Part shown: positions 44,601-55,900 of the stretch, in pieces | How the letters are laid out: each line of letters begins with the position of its first letter | How positions within the stretch are numbered: position 1 is the stretch's first letter | Origin: Rhipicephalus microplus | Lineage: Eukaryota > Arthropoda > Arachnida > Ixodida > Ixodidae | Length of the DNA stretch: 64,000 nt | Assembly (NCBI RefSeq): GCF_043290135.1 | Contig: NC_134707.1 | Coordinates: forward strand, 76,154,987 to 76,218,986 | Direction: 5' to 3' | The notes under the pieces: model-generated | Databases searched by the model: none | What the model saw: the letters and a program-made list of their open reading frames with translations, nothing else | What the model was told of the DNA's origin: nothing | Translations under genes and position numbers: made by a program

Positions 44601-45274
44601 CCTATGGACAAAAGTTCTCGGACACCAGAACCATGCATACACATACCAGCATTTTCACAGCGGAAGCCTATGGTATCCTGCTTATTATACAACACATTAA
44701 ACAACACAAGATACAAAAGTCTATACTGTACACAAACTCTTTAAGTGTTGTCAGGACCCTGTCTTGTGGCAAGTAGAGCAAGAACCCTACTTTCAACAAG
44801 CTCCTTAATGAAATCTATGTAGCCTACAACTTGAAACTTTCTATTGTTATTTGCTGGGTTCCAGGTCATTCTGGAATTGCGGGCAATGAAATAGTGGACA
44901 AGAATGCACGAGAAGCCGCTGGTCGGCAAACCATAGATATAACCTCTGTTCCGGGTGTAGATCTAAAACCTGTTGTACGTAGAGGTCTACGCAACCACTG
45001 GAGAGCTGAATGGGATAGAGAAGTCGACAACAAACTAAACCTTGTAAAACCCCAGCTGAGAAAAGTTATCCCCCAAAAAGTCGACAGGTTCGCCGAAGTC
45101 ACTCTAACACGGCTCAGAATAGGCCACACTTATGCCACACATAAACACCTTTTGACAGGCACTGATCCACCTACATGTATACACTGTGGAGAGAGTCTAA
45201 CCGTTGTGCATGTCCTCATACAATGTCCTGTGCTTCACCAAGCACGACTGACCCATTTCAGGGAGCTCTATTGA
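41675..45274 (+). pseudogene. LINE ORF2: endonuclease, reverse transcriptase, RNase H
   Basis: ATG at 41675 opens an APE-type endonuclease: ILQWNARGLFNNLDDIK, VFCVQETHLK and VLIGYFNAHSLLWG, where the catalytic Asp of GDFNAH is Tyr. The RT follows with YRPIALTSCPLKVFEKMI, GFRTARSTTDNLV, VFFDLEKAYDTAW, NGVPQGGVLSCTLF and the catalytic LYADDIQIGF (about 43665). RNase H has TAFFSDGSKSQTS, FTAEAYGILL and ICWVPGHSGIAGNEIVDK. A CIHCGESLTVVHVLIQC motif closes the protein. In-frame stops at 42137-42139, 43034-43036 and 44774-44776 are each explainable by one substitution. About 1200 codons; it would be active but for the stops and the altered endonuclease residue. Confidence 0.92.
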
Positions 45275-45749
45275 TATCATATCCCACTTCATCAACCGCT
45301 GTTTTTATCACTTGATGCAGTGGTTGACCTTAAGAGACTTCTTCGTTATCTTGGGAAAGTGAAATATTTAACAATGATATCATTCGATCCTAGGCACCAG
45401 GCTGCGCCTCAAGTGTGAGGTACCCCCTGGTGCATAAAAAGTATGTCTGAGCCTTCGCAGCTCTTGCTCAGGCAAGGACTTCAGCTGCGAAGGTCTTGGG
45501 TCTTGCAGACTAATTTATCAGCAGAGACTTCAGCCAACAAAATGAAGTTTTTAGCAAAGTGACATTCTTTTTTTTTAACAAAGTGACATTTTTTTTAAAT
45601 GTACTGCATTTTAATTGGTTCGTAGATATTTGTTTTAATTTTTAATCATGTTTTAATCATTTGCTTTAATTTTTAAACTATTAACCTAAACGAAACAACA
45701 CTTGTACTGGCGCTCTTTGGCCTTTGATGCCCTTGCGCCAATAAAACTT
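45275..45749 (+). other. 3' untranslated region of the I-like LINE
   Basis: It contains the inverted pair GCACCAGG...CCTGGTGC (about 45396-45434) around a GC-rich loop, and ends GGCGCTCTTTGGCCTTTGATGCCCTTGCGCCAATAAAACTT next to the target duplication. The terminal AATAAA-like block serves as polyadenylation signal or end motif. No long poly-A tail is present. Confidence 0.7.
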
Positions 45750-45767
45750 AACGTTAATTAAAAAGTC

Positions 45768-46080
45768 ACCTCAATATGCTCGGTAAATAGCCATAAACTT
45801 ATGTGATAAATGATTGATCACCTATAGGTCCATGGTCTAGAAGCCTTAAGTTATTAGAAAACGGATTATAGATGTACGCATGTGATCAGCGCAGATTTTA
45901 GGGGCTTTTAGGGGTGACGCTCCTTAAGGTGTGGGTCTGTACATCCTCAGATGGTGTACGTACCCACCGGAGGCACATACCCAAAAAAGCGGCTCTTAGA
46001 ATGTATGCTAGATGGTGGCACTTTTATATGAATAACACATGATAAAATGATGTCACATGGCTGTAGCAGGGAGTGTTCAC
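45768..46080. other. No gene recognised
   Basis: Ordinary AT-rich sequence between the LINE's right target duplication and a degenerate short-tandem-repeat tract. No motif seen. Confidence 0.4.
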
Positions 46081-46315
46081 TAGATAAACAGACGTTCTGA
46101 CAGATGCACAAACACAGAGGGGTGGACGCACGAACAGATGCATGGACAGACTGACGGATAGACGGAAGAACGGACTTACGGCCGGACGCATGGAGGGACA
46201 CAAGGACGAACGGATGCACCGACAGTCACACGGATGAATGGACACACTGACGGACACATGGATAGATGGAAGCAAGAACGAATGGGTGGACGAAAGCATG
46301 GACGGACTGACGAAC
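46081..46315. repeat. Degenerate tetranucleotide tract (GGAC/GATG-like)
   Basis: Units such as ACAGATGC, GGACGC, TGACGGAT, AGACGGA and GGACACA recur in register-like fashion over about 230 bp, as in an eroded version of the GGAC/GGAT array at 12.9 kb. Arg/Ser/Val-rich open frames on the minus strand here are by-products. Confidence 0.7.
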
Positions 46316-47754
46316 GTTTCGCCCCAACAATCATTCACTCCGTGGATATGCTGTGTTTTTTTTTTTTGGACTCGACATCGCCAATGCATTTTCGTTCTTG
46401 TTTATTATTTTTTGTGGGCTTACATATAAAAAGCCAACATTACTTGCCAATGAATATAGCTTTAATGCCTGGCAAGATCGACGCATCTTTAGCAGGGGTT
46501 TCACATTGTCCACCACAGTGATAGATTTGGCTCACTCAACCGCTATTGTTTGATTGGCCACAATCTCCAAAGCTATTTTCGTAGCTATTTAGGCTAAGTT
46601 TGAACCTGCATGCAACGTTTATAATACTTCTCAGAAAGTCTGCCAACAATATGTCTTCATGTAAGTTTCTTTTTCCTCGAAAGCCCAATGCAGCCCTTAC
46701 CTCTGCACGAAATATTCATAGCGCCAAGGCGTGTACCATTGTAAAATGTCTCATTGCATTTCTCCGATATGTTGAAATGAAGTGCGACATTAGTTTATTG
46801 CATGAAATTAGGAGGAATACGATAGTAAAATAATTACTCGATGGTAATCACTGTATGTTTTCTATTGGAGTACATTCTGCGTGACATGTATATTGTTCAG
46901 TATTGACATATGACCGAGGCATGCTAAGAAAGTAGCCTACACAGACAATACGCTACCCATGAAATATAGCAGCACTGTTCGCTTCATCGAATACATAATA
47001 TTACTCTACGTAGCAACATTGACAAGTGTACATGTTTCTGATTTTATTTATTACTGAATGGACTTCACTTACCGCAAATGTTACCTTTTTCAGCACTAGT
47101 CAAATTCTTGCCTAAAACAGTTAGCCAGCCATCAGAATAGATACTAAGTCGCATCTGCTTCTAAAAATGGAGGTTTGCAGCGTCACGTCTAGCTCTACAA
47201 ATGCTCTAAGATAGTCTGAGTACGTGGCTAGAAAATGTAGCGTAACTCTTCTAAAATGGGATTGGTTTTTTACCAGGATGCTACGTACGCACAGAGCAAC
47301 ATGGTTTTGCAGGAGACTTCAAAGAAGTGCGTCACTATTTTCACAAAAGATCTCAACGTTTCTGCCCCACCGACGCTTGTATATATAAATACGGCAGGAA
47401 TCGTTTGGCTGATGCGCTACTGAGGAACCTGGGAAAGGGCTCTGCCCATGAGACACTGATTTGTTTTACTTCCGTTCATACAGTTCTCTCTTTTGTGTTT
47501 ACCAGTCTACTGGCTATTGAGGTAAGCTTGTAGGTTTCTCCGGCATGAGTACCATCTTTTTAGGTAGAATTTTAAACTCGGTATGAAATATTCGCACTAC
47601 TCCTTGATGCGATTCATCTTTTTCCTGCTTTGAAAGGCAGTTGAGATACGCGTTGTCTACAGCGAGTTCCGTCATGTTGCTTTCTTTATCGGATGTAGTC
47701 TCGTAGCTGCGCTGCAGCATACGAGCCTTGAGCCGAAGCAGAAGTGGCACAGTG
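46316..47754. other. No gene recognised
   Basis: Only short frames (60-95 codons) without motifs. The stretch is AT-rich; no SINE, tRNA or LINE motif was found. Confidence 0.35.
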
Positions 47755-50270
47755 AGAAAGAGGATAAAACATTTATTGCTAATAAATAGACCTCTATAGA
47801 GGTCGGACCTTCAAGTCCGGCAGACCATGGGCTCTCAACGCCGTCTGGGCTTGGTCGACCAGGGCCTGTTGCTGAACTGGATCAGAGCTGGACAAGGAGC
47901 CTGCCATTCACCTATTGTCAGATAATGAATGGCCGATATACTGGGAATGTTTGGCGCTTCCAGATAGTATGAAATAAAGTGGCCGTCTGAGGCCAAATTA
48001 ACAAATTAACGCTACGGAATCTACACCAAAGAGCCTATCTTAGACAATAGATCAGGATTTTGAAATGATGATGATTGTAGTCGTCTCCACGTGATCTGCG
48101 ATGCCTTATCCAATTTAGGATCAGGTGGGCGTAGAGTGCATCTACTCATCCCGATGCGTTACGAGGGTCCCTAAGAAAAACGGAGGCTGCCGATCGTCCT
48201 GGTCAGCGAAAAGTAGAGCTGTTGATGAAGCAGTGGATGCCTGGTGTAAGAGATTGTGCGCGGAGGCATAACCGAGTTTATTGCCTCTAACTCCTTTGTG
48301 CCCTGGGACCCACAGCAGTTGTATTCACTTAGCCTATTGGCGAGTGGCTGCCACCTGTTTTAGAATGAAATCTGCTAAACAGCTGACTTGATCTAAGGCA
48401 AAAGTTTTATACGCCGCCTTGGAACTCATGAGGACAAAGAAGGCTTTTGGGTTATGCATGACTGAGGCGATACTGACCTCTTCCACGCTTGTGATGTCTA
48501 TTCCGGTAGCTAAGATGCAGTATACGACCTGTCTCCTGTTAATTACTGCTGCCATGGCACGGTCGTGTAGGTTTCCCACGGCGTCCGGCGGATTGTGAAG
48601 ATGCCTAAAGAGGGCGTCTTCCCAATCCGAATAATTGTTACACACTTTGGCTCCAGCCGCTCGCTTGTTTTTGTGGTGGACAGGGTGTATATTTCTAATG
48701 GCCGCTTTAATGGCCGAATAACTTTCTTTTGCCATTGTGGTAGTGATAGTTTGCAGGGAACACACATTGGTGGATTTATGCTGAGAGCGTCTAGCCTGGC
48801 ACGACCTGCTTCTGTAAGCGCGAGCCGAATGACTTGGTTCATGTTATAAGCATCGAAGAGCTCTGACGCACAATTTTACATGCCGATCACAAGCAATCTG
48901 TCATTCATGGCTCATGGTGTATATGAGAGGTTTACCATATGGAAAGTCATAGTAGATGGTCTACTTTGAGTTCATCTTCTTTTCAGGATTCGCACGTACG
49001 GAAAGATATATGTGACGCGACTGATCGCAAAGGCTTGTAAAAAATGCCGTATGTCCACTTCCTTCATATGCCATGGTTTCAATTGGCAAATTTTGATATC
49101 ATTCTACAGATATTTGTACAGGTAGTATAGAGCTTTTCGATCACTACCTTGTTCATGCAAGTATCATAATGTGTGCTTCGAGGGTGGGGATAGCTTTTGC
49201 TTTGTTGACTGGGGATTGATCAAGTTTGATATGCAAAGGAATGTAGCTGACACGTTGCCTATACCAGCAAATCTGACTTAGGGGCAATGGGTGCAGCGAA
49301 GCCCGCATGTTCGACCGACGCGTTCCACTACATCCGCGGCCTTCGGAGCACTTCTTCCAACTGTCTCATTGTGTTCGTTCATATGGTAACGTCACCTGCG
49401 TGTATTCCGTCTTGATTCCGGGTATCTCGCTCAGTGCTGTAGGAAGACCCAGTAATGCTACATTGAATGATAGTGATGAGATTACGGCCTCTTGTGGTGT
49501 TCCGAAGTCATTCATTGTGATGGGGGCTGATTCAGCGCCGCCTACTGGCATGATAAGTTGACGGTTGTGCAGGAAGGTGCGGACGTAGCTGTATGCATGG
49601 TACCCGCTTCCTATTTTAGCTAGGTTAGCCAGGACAATCGAGTGTCAGTTGGGTAAATATTATCACATGCTTTTTAAAGTTCTATTCCCAGAATGGTGCA
49701 CTCCTGTTGACTGGCTCCAGAGGGGCAATTGATTAGGTCGTGCTTTGAGCGAAATGCAAAATCATGTGCTAAAAATGTCCTCATCGTCCATGTATTCAAT
49801 GAGCCGAATCTACAGTGCCTTCTTCTTTACCTTACAGGCACAACAGATTAAGGAAACAGGATTAGGGTTGTCAATATTGATTGGTTTTCCATGTTTTGGA
49901 ATGAAGGTAATTTCGACCGATTTTAAATCTGGAGAAAGTAGGCCATCGACCCTGTACTGTTTATTCAGATTAGTATATTTGTTGAAGAAGTCGTCAATTT
50001 AGTTAGCCATAAAAGTGGTAGTAATTTGGACAGTACCTGGAGCTGTTCCACGACGCATCATATCGACTGCTGCTCTAATATCCGCTCTCAATATATCTTG
50101 GTTCCTTTCCGGGTTAGCGATTCCGTTGCAATCGGGGATGTGATCAGCGCTCAAGAAGGTATTGGTGTATTAGACTTCCAAATCTCGATACAGTTGAGCC
50201 TGTCCCATGCATTAGGTATAGACAGGTATGGATAGTCAACTGAAGGTCTCGATGGGTAGCTACACGTGAT
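47755..50270 (-). mobile_element. Decayed I-like LINE, relative of LINE A
   Basis: On the minus strand, RGTAPGTVQ-like sequence near 50060-50090 is followed by VEITFIPKHGKPINIDNPNPVS (about 49925-49865) in place of the RT WKxxxIxxIPKPGKPxxxxxxRPIS block. The region near 49600-49430 then gives RTFLHNRQ and FGTPQEAVISSLSFNVALLGLP, the RT GTPQGAVISP motif. RNase H appears at about 48330 as IQLLWVPGHKGVRGN. The 3' end near 47755-47790 contains ATAAATGTTTTATCC. Motif style matches LINE A. Many stops and deletions; the left boundary is approximate. Confidence 0.75.
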
Positions 50271-50420
50271 CGTTTGAGGCCTATGGGACACCAGAATAAG
50301 TGCCGCACTGATTTATTATGCAATGTATTCGTGAGTTTGTTCCACTTCGCGAACTAATTATCTTAGGCACGTTTGATGGCATACTCCTCTCTTTGTGTTA
50401 TAACGTCCACGATACAAAAT

Positions 50421-50540
50421 TGCAGTGGCCTAGTAGCTAAAGCACTCGCGTGCTGACCCACAGGTCGCGGGACCAAATCCCGGTTTCAGTGGCTGCAGTT
50501 TCGGTGTAGGCGTACATGCTGTTGGCCCGTCTGCTCAGAT
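50421..50540 (+). mobile_element. 5' half of a Ruka-like SINE
   Basis: TTGCAGTGGCCTAGTAGCTAAAGCACTCG and CGCGGGACCAAATCCCGG are the A-box and B-box parts. GTGGCTGCAGTTTCGGTGTAGGCG and TGGCCCGTCTGCTCAGAT follow. The copy then breaks off, so its 3' half is missing. Confidence 0.75.
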
Positions 50541-51187
50541 ATGCTAGTGCTAGCATTCATTTTTTTTTCCGAATAGTGCTTATGAAGTGTTCGGTTAAAA
50601 GGGATTCTGTAATATGAGAGCTATTTTGTGTGCCCTGAGAGGTGACTTTTGATGCCCGGCTCACCTGAGGACCCGTTGACTCGTGGGTCAAAGATGGCGC
50701 TGTAGACGCCTTGTCGTGCTCGTTGTGATCCCCGTAGAGTGATGATATAGGATTAAATCAGCAGGTGAATCCGAAACCAACATACCAAACAGTGCATCTG
50801 CCTTTCACTTTAAAGACGCCTTCAGTAGCGACACTGCTTCCCTCACCCTTGCCAACCATCAGCCTAGAGACTTCACTTCGTAGCCACTTATCGACTTTTG
50901 CACATCCTCCTCAGTGAATGCGAGGGAAACAGAGTCCTCAGTGAGCGTGTTTTTCAAGAGAATGATGAATGCGCTGCTGGTCCATCGATATCGCCTCGCC
51001 TGCCCTATTAGGGCGATATCATCGCTCCGCGGTGCTTACCAGAGGCCACTTTAAATAAACTCCTGAAGTCTCTATAAATTATTCGCTGCAAGGACTTGAA
51101 TTCGCCCAATAGACACAATGAGCAATTTCCACAAGTTAAAAAAGTTTATTATCTGATTTCTATAATTCCTGTGGTAATATTGCTTGT
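50541..51187. other. No gene recognised
   Basis: No ORF or repeat was recognised. GTGCATCTGAAG at 51188-51199 is the left target duplication of the Penelope element that follows. Confidence 0.35.
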
Positions 51188-51237
51188 GTGCATCTGAAGT
51201 CCACGAGTGTTGAAGATTGGGCGAGTTGGTTCGTCGT

Positions 51238-51433
51238 ACTTGAACTGGTATAGCGCATTACGGGGAAGAAGAAATGGCCGAGCAGACCGACACAAGAGGA
51301 CAGAGCGCTAACTTCCAACTGAGCTTTATTGTCAAATTGCATCAAATAAGTAGACCGGCGCAAGCATACAAAACCACCCTAACCCAACGACAAGATAACA
51401 CACAACATCACACCGTCACATATCACACATTCA
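51238..51433 (-). repeat. Penelope pLTR, 3' side
   Basis: Contains GGCCGAGCAGACCGACACAAGAGG, CAGAGCGCTAACTTCCAACTGAGC and, on the minus strand, CAATTTGACAATAAAGCTC with an AATAAA signal. It is the inverted partner of 52611-52806. The GIY-YIG ORF stop lies at its inner edge. Confidence 0.88.
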
Positions 51434-52090
51434 TAGGCGGTTACCCTGATTAAGGAAGGCCACTTCATGTTCAGATAAACCCAAAGAAGGGGCGCTGATA
51501 CACGTGCTGCCAGCGCTTGCTATACAATGCGCTTCTATAATATCTCGAGTTAATTGTGACGGGTGCTTTTTTATCACTTCACACTGGTCAAACATGGGGG
51601 TACATCCACAATCGCGGCAGTGAATTCCAATGTGGCCCTGGATTGCTTTGTGAGCATTATAATGGTGCTCTTTTAGCCTTTCATTAAGGCATCGCCCCGT
51701 TTGGCCGAAATACCACATACCACATGAGAATGGAATCACGTAAACAACCCCCACTACACACGGCACAAACCGAGTTTTGTGCTTAGTTGCGCAACCAGTG
51801 GTGTGTGATTTGAGAGGGTTGACAGCTTTACAAAGCCGCTGTAACTTATCCGGCGCTGAAAACACCACTTTGACGCTGCATTTCTCCCCTATCTTTTTTA
51901 GCCGGTCGGAAATGTCATGCACGTAGGGTAAAACTACGGGTCTTTTTCGGTCGTTAGATTCCGGCTGGGCCTCGGAGTTGCATCCTTTCTTTATCTGTTT
52001 TAATAGCTTTTCAGCTATAGATGCCAGTAGGATAGCTGGGTACCCAGCACTCAAAAGCCTTTCAGCTTGAGCAGCAAAGCCGCGATGCAT
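51431..52090 (-). CDS. Penelope GIY-YIG endonuclease domain
   Basis: The 219-codon frame contains a linker with a conserved helix (LLKQIKKG...RPVVLPYVHDISDRLKKI). The Cys-rich connector KHKTRFVPCVVG comes next, then the nuclease GVVYVIPFSCGMWYFGQTGR with CLNERLKEHHYNAH. VVY and WYFGQTGR correspond to the GIY and YIG blocks, with the Arg of the RLKEH helix and the downstream Glu (SQLTRDIIEAHCI) as catalytic residues. In Penelope elements it nicks target DNA to prime reverse transcription. It is uninterrupted from about 52090, but its RT partner is truncated and the first Met is unlikely to be a native start. Confidence 0.88.
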   Translation of the reverse strand: MHRGFAAQAERLLSAGYPAILLASIAEKLLKQIKKGCNSEAQPESNDRKRPVVLPYVHDISDRLKKIGEKCSVKVVFSAPDKLQRLCKAVNPLKSHTTGCATKHKTRFVPCVVGVVYVIPFSCGMWYFGQTGRCLNERLKEHHYNAHKAIQGHIGIHCRDCGCTPMFDQCEVIKKHPSQLTRDIIEAHCIASAGSTCISAPSLGLSEHEVAFLNQGNRL

Positions 52091-52109
52091 GACATGATGA
52101 CACGATTTC

Positions 52110-52545
52110 CTAAGAGGATTGATGAGAGAAAGATTTTGTGATGCTGCGCTTAACTAACTTGGAATGGGAACAGTCATAGGGTAAAAGGGGTTTTCCATTT
52201 CTAGGTTCAAATAGCCAGCACACATGGTCAGGTGAAAGAATTAAATTCAAATCTAAAAAGCGTAAGCTATTGTCAACTGGCAACTCATGAGTCAATAAAA
52301 GCGGTTTAAAACATTCCTTAAAAGTCATTACAATACCGTCGGTTAGGTGCTGGCAAGCAGCGTCGCTGCAGTCAATGAAAATTAAAAAGTCGTCTACGTA
52401 ACGACATATTTTGGTGACAAAGTTTTGGTCCAGCATGCTCATCAGCAAGCGGTCATGATAAGCAAGGTAAATGTCACTAAGGATCGGGGCGAGGCATGAC
52501 CCGATGCAGACACCACTATTCTGTATGTATCAAGTCGACGTTTGT
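52110..52545 (-). pseudogene. Penelope reverse transcriptase, C-terminal part
   Basis: From about 52520 the minus strand reads QNSGVCIGSCLAPILSDIYL (motif B of Penelope RTs) and YHDRLLMSMLDQNF. The catalytic ICRYVDDFLIFIDCSD (about 52410-52370) and SLRFLDLNLILSPDHVCW follow. The upstream two-thirds of the RT, including motif A, is absent. A frameshift or stop near 52110 separates it from the nuclease frame. At the upstream junction two short phrases are each duplicated. Confidence 0.86.
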
Positions 52546-52610
52546 ATCAACATCAAGTCGACGTTTGTATCTTTTTAATGATCGTAAATACAATGAATTT
52601 TTAATGATCG

Positions 52611-52806
52611 TAAATGTGTGATATGTGACGGTGTGATGTTGTGTGTTATCTTGTCGTTGCCTTAGGGTGGTTCTGTATGCTTGCGCCGGTCTACTTATTT
52701 GATGCAATTTGACAATAAAGCTCAGTTGGAAGTTAGCGCTCTGTCCTCTTGTGTCGGTCTGCTCGGCCATTTCTTCTTTTCCGTAATGCGCTATACCAGT
52801 TCAAGT
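52611..52806 (+). repeat. Penelope pLTR, 5' side, inverted
   Basis: AAATGTGTGATATGTGACGGTGTGATG through CAATAAAGCTCAGTTGGAAG and CGCTATACCAGTTCAAGT is the reverse complement of 51238-51433 with few differences (for example CCTTAGGG against GGTTAGGG on the same strand). Confidence 0.88.
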
Positions 52807-52816
52807 GCATCTGAAG

Positions 52817-54790
52817 ATGTCTTCTCCCAGAGGAAAGAGAACGCCACTGGTAGTACGCAGATGCCTCTTTTTCGTAAATTCTAAACAAAATTGGACGCAT
52901 TTCTTGAAACAACCTGTGTAGGACCCCGGTAAGAAGTGGTTGCGTGGCAGTTTTTGGTTTACTTTTATTTACTTTATGCAGTAAGCTAGCGGAGGCATGT
53001 CAGTTGTTGCACTGCTTTTGCGCCAGCACGCAGCATTATGTGAACGGTGTTCCAACATTGTCCGACCAGTTCAGCGCTGACCGTAGAAGTCGTGTGCCCA
53101 CCCGGCTCCCACCGAAGGTCTGGAGCGCCTGAGATTAAAGAGCGCTTATGGTTGGCATGTGGGCGACAAAGCGGTAGGGATAAAAACCATGTGAAAATGT
53201 GTTATTGTGGTGACCCCCCCCCCCCCCCGACTGCCTCATGTCACTTTAGGCTTACGTTTACTGTTTGCGCGCCTAAAACTCGCCGCCCAGTCATGACGGC
53301 ATGCGTTGCCAAACCATGGAATTACCGGTGACCTTTCGGCACAGTCCTGCTTGCTTCAGGTAGCTCTCAGAAGCGGGCGGGCTGGAGACACGTGAAAGTG
53401 GCACCTCAGATGAATGCTGTCGCCTTAGCATGCTTTCGGCTATTTCTGCACTAATTCTTTTAAACGAGCTCGCAAGTAGAACAACGCGAAGAAAGCCAGC
53501 AGTTCCATTTACATTGCACCAGGGACAGCTAGGCTACTGCCCGTTGGCAAGAAGTTAACGTGTTACCAGGAATGTCCTTGGTATGGCCGCAAATTCCAGT
53601 ACGCGCAAGTTTAAGTTAATATAGTTCTGCACCCGCTGAGCTTACCTTTGCCTCTACGACACGTGTTGATTTTGTTTCATTTACACTTTGGCTGTTCTGT
53701 TATTTGGGGCGAGGCCATGAGCCCTCACACATGCACAAAGGTGGTGTCCATGTGGTTGGTTTTCAATTGACCAAGTGTACTGTCCAATCAGGGTACAAAC
53801 AGCCGACGATTCACCAAGAGTTGTATAAGAGCGAAGCATCAAGGAAATAAGAGTGATCCCTGTGCTTCTGCAAGCATTCTGAACTGGGCTTAAGGGGTTT
53901 GTCACCGTCGGCTCTGCCGAATCTCGGAGGGTTGCCCCACAGACTTTGTCATTTGCGAGGTGTTTTCTTTTTTTTTTTTTGTAACTTGTATGTTCATTAC
54001 TATGTTTAATATTCTGTACAGTCGGTATATATAAGTTTTTTTTCAGCTTTAATAAAATATTACAGTTTTTAATTTCTCTTCTAGCAAGCGTCGTGTCAAT
54101 CACCGCTATTTACATAGAAGCAATACCTCACTTCCTCCCCGTTTGCTATACCATATAGGGTGGTGCGTCTCGGGCTCGTAGTTGGGAGACTTGGTTTCAT
54201 AACCTCTATAAAACCCGAGTTGTGCTCCCTGTGTGTGTAATGCCTATAAAAATAGAAGGGCAACACTACAGCAGCTGCATTTCAACCAACATTGCTCCTG
54301 CATAAGTATATTATTTCAAAACGGTTTCGAGACGTGCCGTATCTCTATCGTACAATACTTTATTGCCACACAGTATGCTCGAGTGTTATTTCTGAAGGAG
54401 TCATTAGTTATTTACACTGCATTTATCAGATCAACGCTGCCAATGCCGGTGCTTGCATTCAAATTGCCAATGTCTGTTCTCGCTGATCCTCGGTATATAT
54501 AGACATGCGTGTATATAAACGACATTGATTATGAGCATGTGTGGCACATTCCGTCTAGTGGGACTGTGGTTTTCGGAGAAAGAAACCTGGCTGATCGCTC
54601 TTTTTAGAAAATGGTTTGACATGAAAACGAAATGCACCATCGCAGTAGTAAGTGAGCGTTTATTGGACATTGTTTCGCCGCGAAGGAATGAACGCTACAG
54701 CAAGAAGTTTCAATGTGACGCTAAGAACGGCAAACAGCTCGAAGCATGCAACGCGCATCTCAAGCAGAAGGCATGCACACAATGAGCATA
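52817..54790. other. No gene recognised; C15 homopolymer
   Basis: Open frames of up to 140 codons (53681-54103 on minus) show no motif. A run of 15 C residues lies at 53214-53228. The remainder has ordinary composition with poly-T stretches near 53968. Nothing can be assigned. Confidence 0.35.
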
Positions 54791-54794
54791 CACA

Positions 54795-55900
54795 AGACGA
54801 TCTTCAGTAGTAGATATATCAGTAGTAGTAAATGAGCTTAACAGCGACCTCAATAACCTGTTGGGTTGGTGTAAGACTAATAGACTTACTATTAATCCCT
54901 CTAAAACTAAATTCCTTTTTTTAACCGCAAAATAAATTGCCACTGTGCATTCCGCCCATATTCATTATTAACAACGCATTGCAGGCAAGTGAAGATTGTG
55001 TTTACTTAGGGGTGAGTATTGACCATCATTTAAAATTTCAAAACCATGTCACACAACTTAAAAAGAAGTTATCTCACGGAATACGCATCCTTATCAGAGC
55101 ACGTCCGGTCTTGCTCTCACTTTATTACGCGTTTGTGCATTCACACATAAATTACTGCATGACCTCATGGGATAACACGTACGACACTCATCTGAAACCA
55201 CTACAAATCATTCAGAACCAGGCAAGTCGATTAACCACGTTTAGCTCACCCACCCACAATGCTAAACAATTGCTACAAGAAAATAAAATTCTCGACGTTG
55301 CCAGCCTTGTAAAATTCAATCTCGCTGCTTTTCTTTTCAAAGTAATTAATAAACAAATGTCGTTATCATCAGTTCATTCATCATCTTTACTAAATACTAA
55401 TCAAACTCGTTTTGCACATCATAATAACTTCATTCTGCCCAAAGCACGAGCTATTTATGGCAAACAGACAGTTCACTTTGCGGCCATATCATTATGAAAC
55501 ACGTTGCCATTTCTAATAAAAAAAACCACATAAATTTTGCCATGAATTGAAAAATTTTTTTGTTATGTGACATTCACTCTTCTGCCTAACCGGTTCTTCT
55601 CTCACTATGTAATTCTCTTTTCAGTCTCTCGTTTTCTTTTGTCATGCTATTTATATAGAAGTATATTGTCGCGAAGCGTCACTCTTTCGTGACAATATAA
55701 ACATATTTTATAATTTATATTTCCGCTTGCGTTTAGTTCATAAGAGCATCGTTATTTACATGTATCTGTAATTCATTTTTAAACCTTGTATTCTCTTAGT
55801 TTCGCCCTCTTGTTGCTAACCAAATACTTGTGTTTATATTTCATAGGAGGTCCCATTTCAGTGTACACTACGGGACCTCCTTCTGTATATTCTTTTTTTT
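54795..55900 (+). pseudogene. CR1-like LINE, RT C-terminus and 3' region
   Basis: 54830-54930 reads LNSDLNNLLGWCKTNRLTIN and KTKFLF, the segment after the RT active site. After a frameshift, 54937-55497 gives SEDCVYLGVSIDHHLKFQNH, SLYYAFVHSHINYCMTSWDN and LKPLQIIQNQASRL, all typical of the C-terminal domain of CR1-type LINE proteins, which lack RNase H. The frame ends at 55495-55497. The 3' part has a 10-bp inverted repeat AGGAGGTCCC/GGGACCTCCT (55845-55854 and 55872-55881). The copy is 5'-truncated. Confidence 0.78.

Larger units (their letters stand above)
39923..45749 (+). mobile_element. Full-length I-like LINE with ORF1 and ORF2
   Basis: A perfect 18-bp duplication, AACGTTAATTAAAAAGTC, flanks it (39905-39922 and 45750-45767), so both ends are exact and the length is 5827 bp. 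It has a structured 5' untranslated region, ORF1 with three Cys/His knuckles, ORF2 with endonuclease, RT, RNase H and a terminal zinc motif, and a 3' end TTGCGCCAATAAAACTT. The RNase H domain after the RT puts it in the I-like group and not in the RNase H-less Jockey lineage. Only a few nonsense changes and one frameshift disturb the ORFs, so it is relatively young. Confidence 0.92.
51200..52804 (-). mobile_element. Penelope-like element with inverted pLTRs
   Basis: GTGCATCTGAAG at 51188-51199 and 52805-52816 is a perfect 12-bp target duplication. The body on the minus strand encodes the end of a Penelope-type RT and a GIY-YIG endonuclease. The two ends are nearly identical in inverted orientation (51238-51433 against about 52611-52806, almost 200 bp), with a further 38 bp (51200-51237) only at the left, 3' side. 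Inverted pLTRs with a unique short tail are a known feature of Penelope elements. Most of the RT is missing, so this is a 5'-truncated copy. Confidence 0.9.

Noticed and set aside
51200..52804. Hammerhead ribozyme in the Penelope pLTRs
   Set aside because: Penelope pLTRs often carry one, but I found no CTGATGA...GAA core on either strand here.
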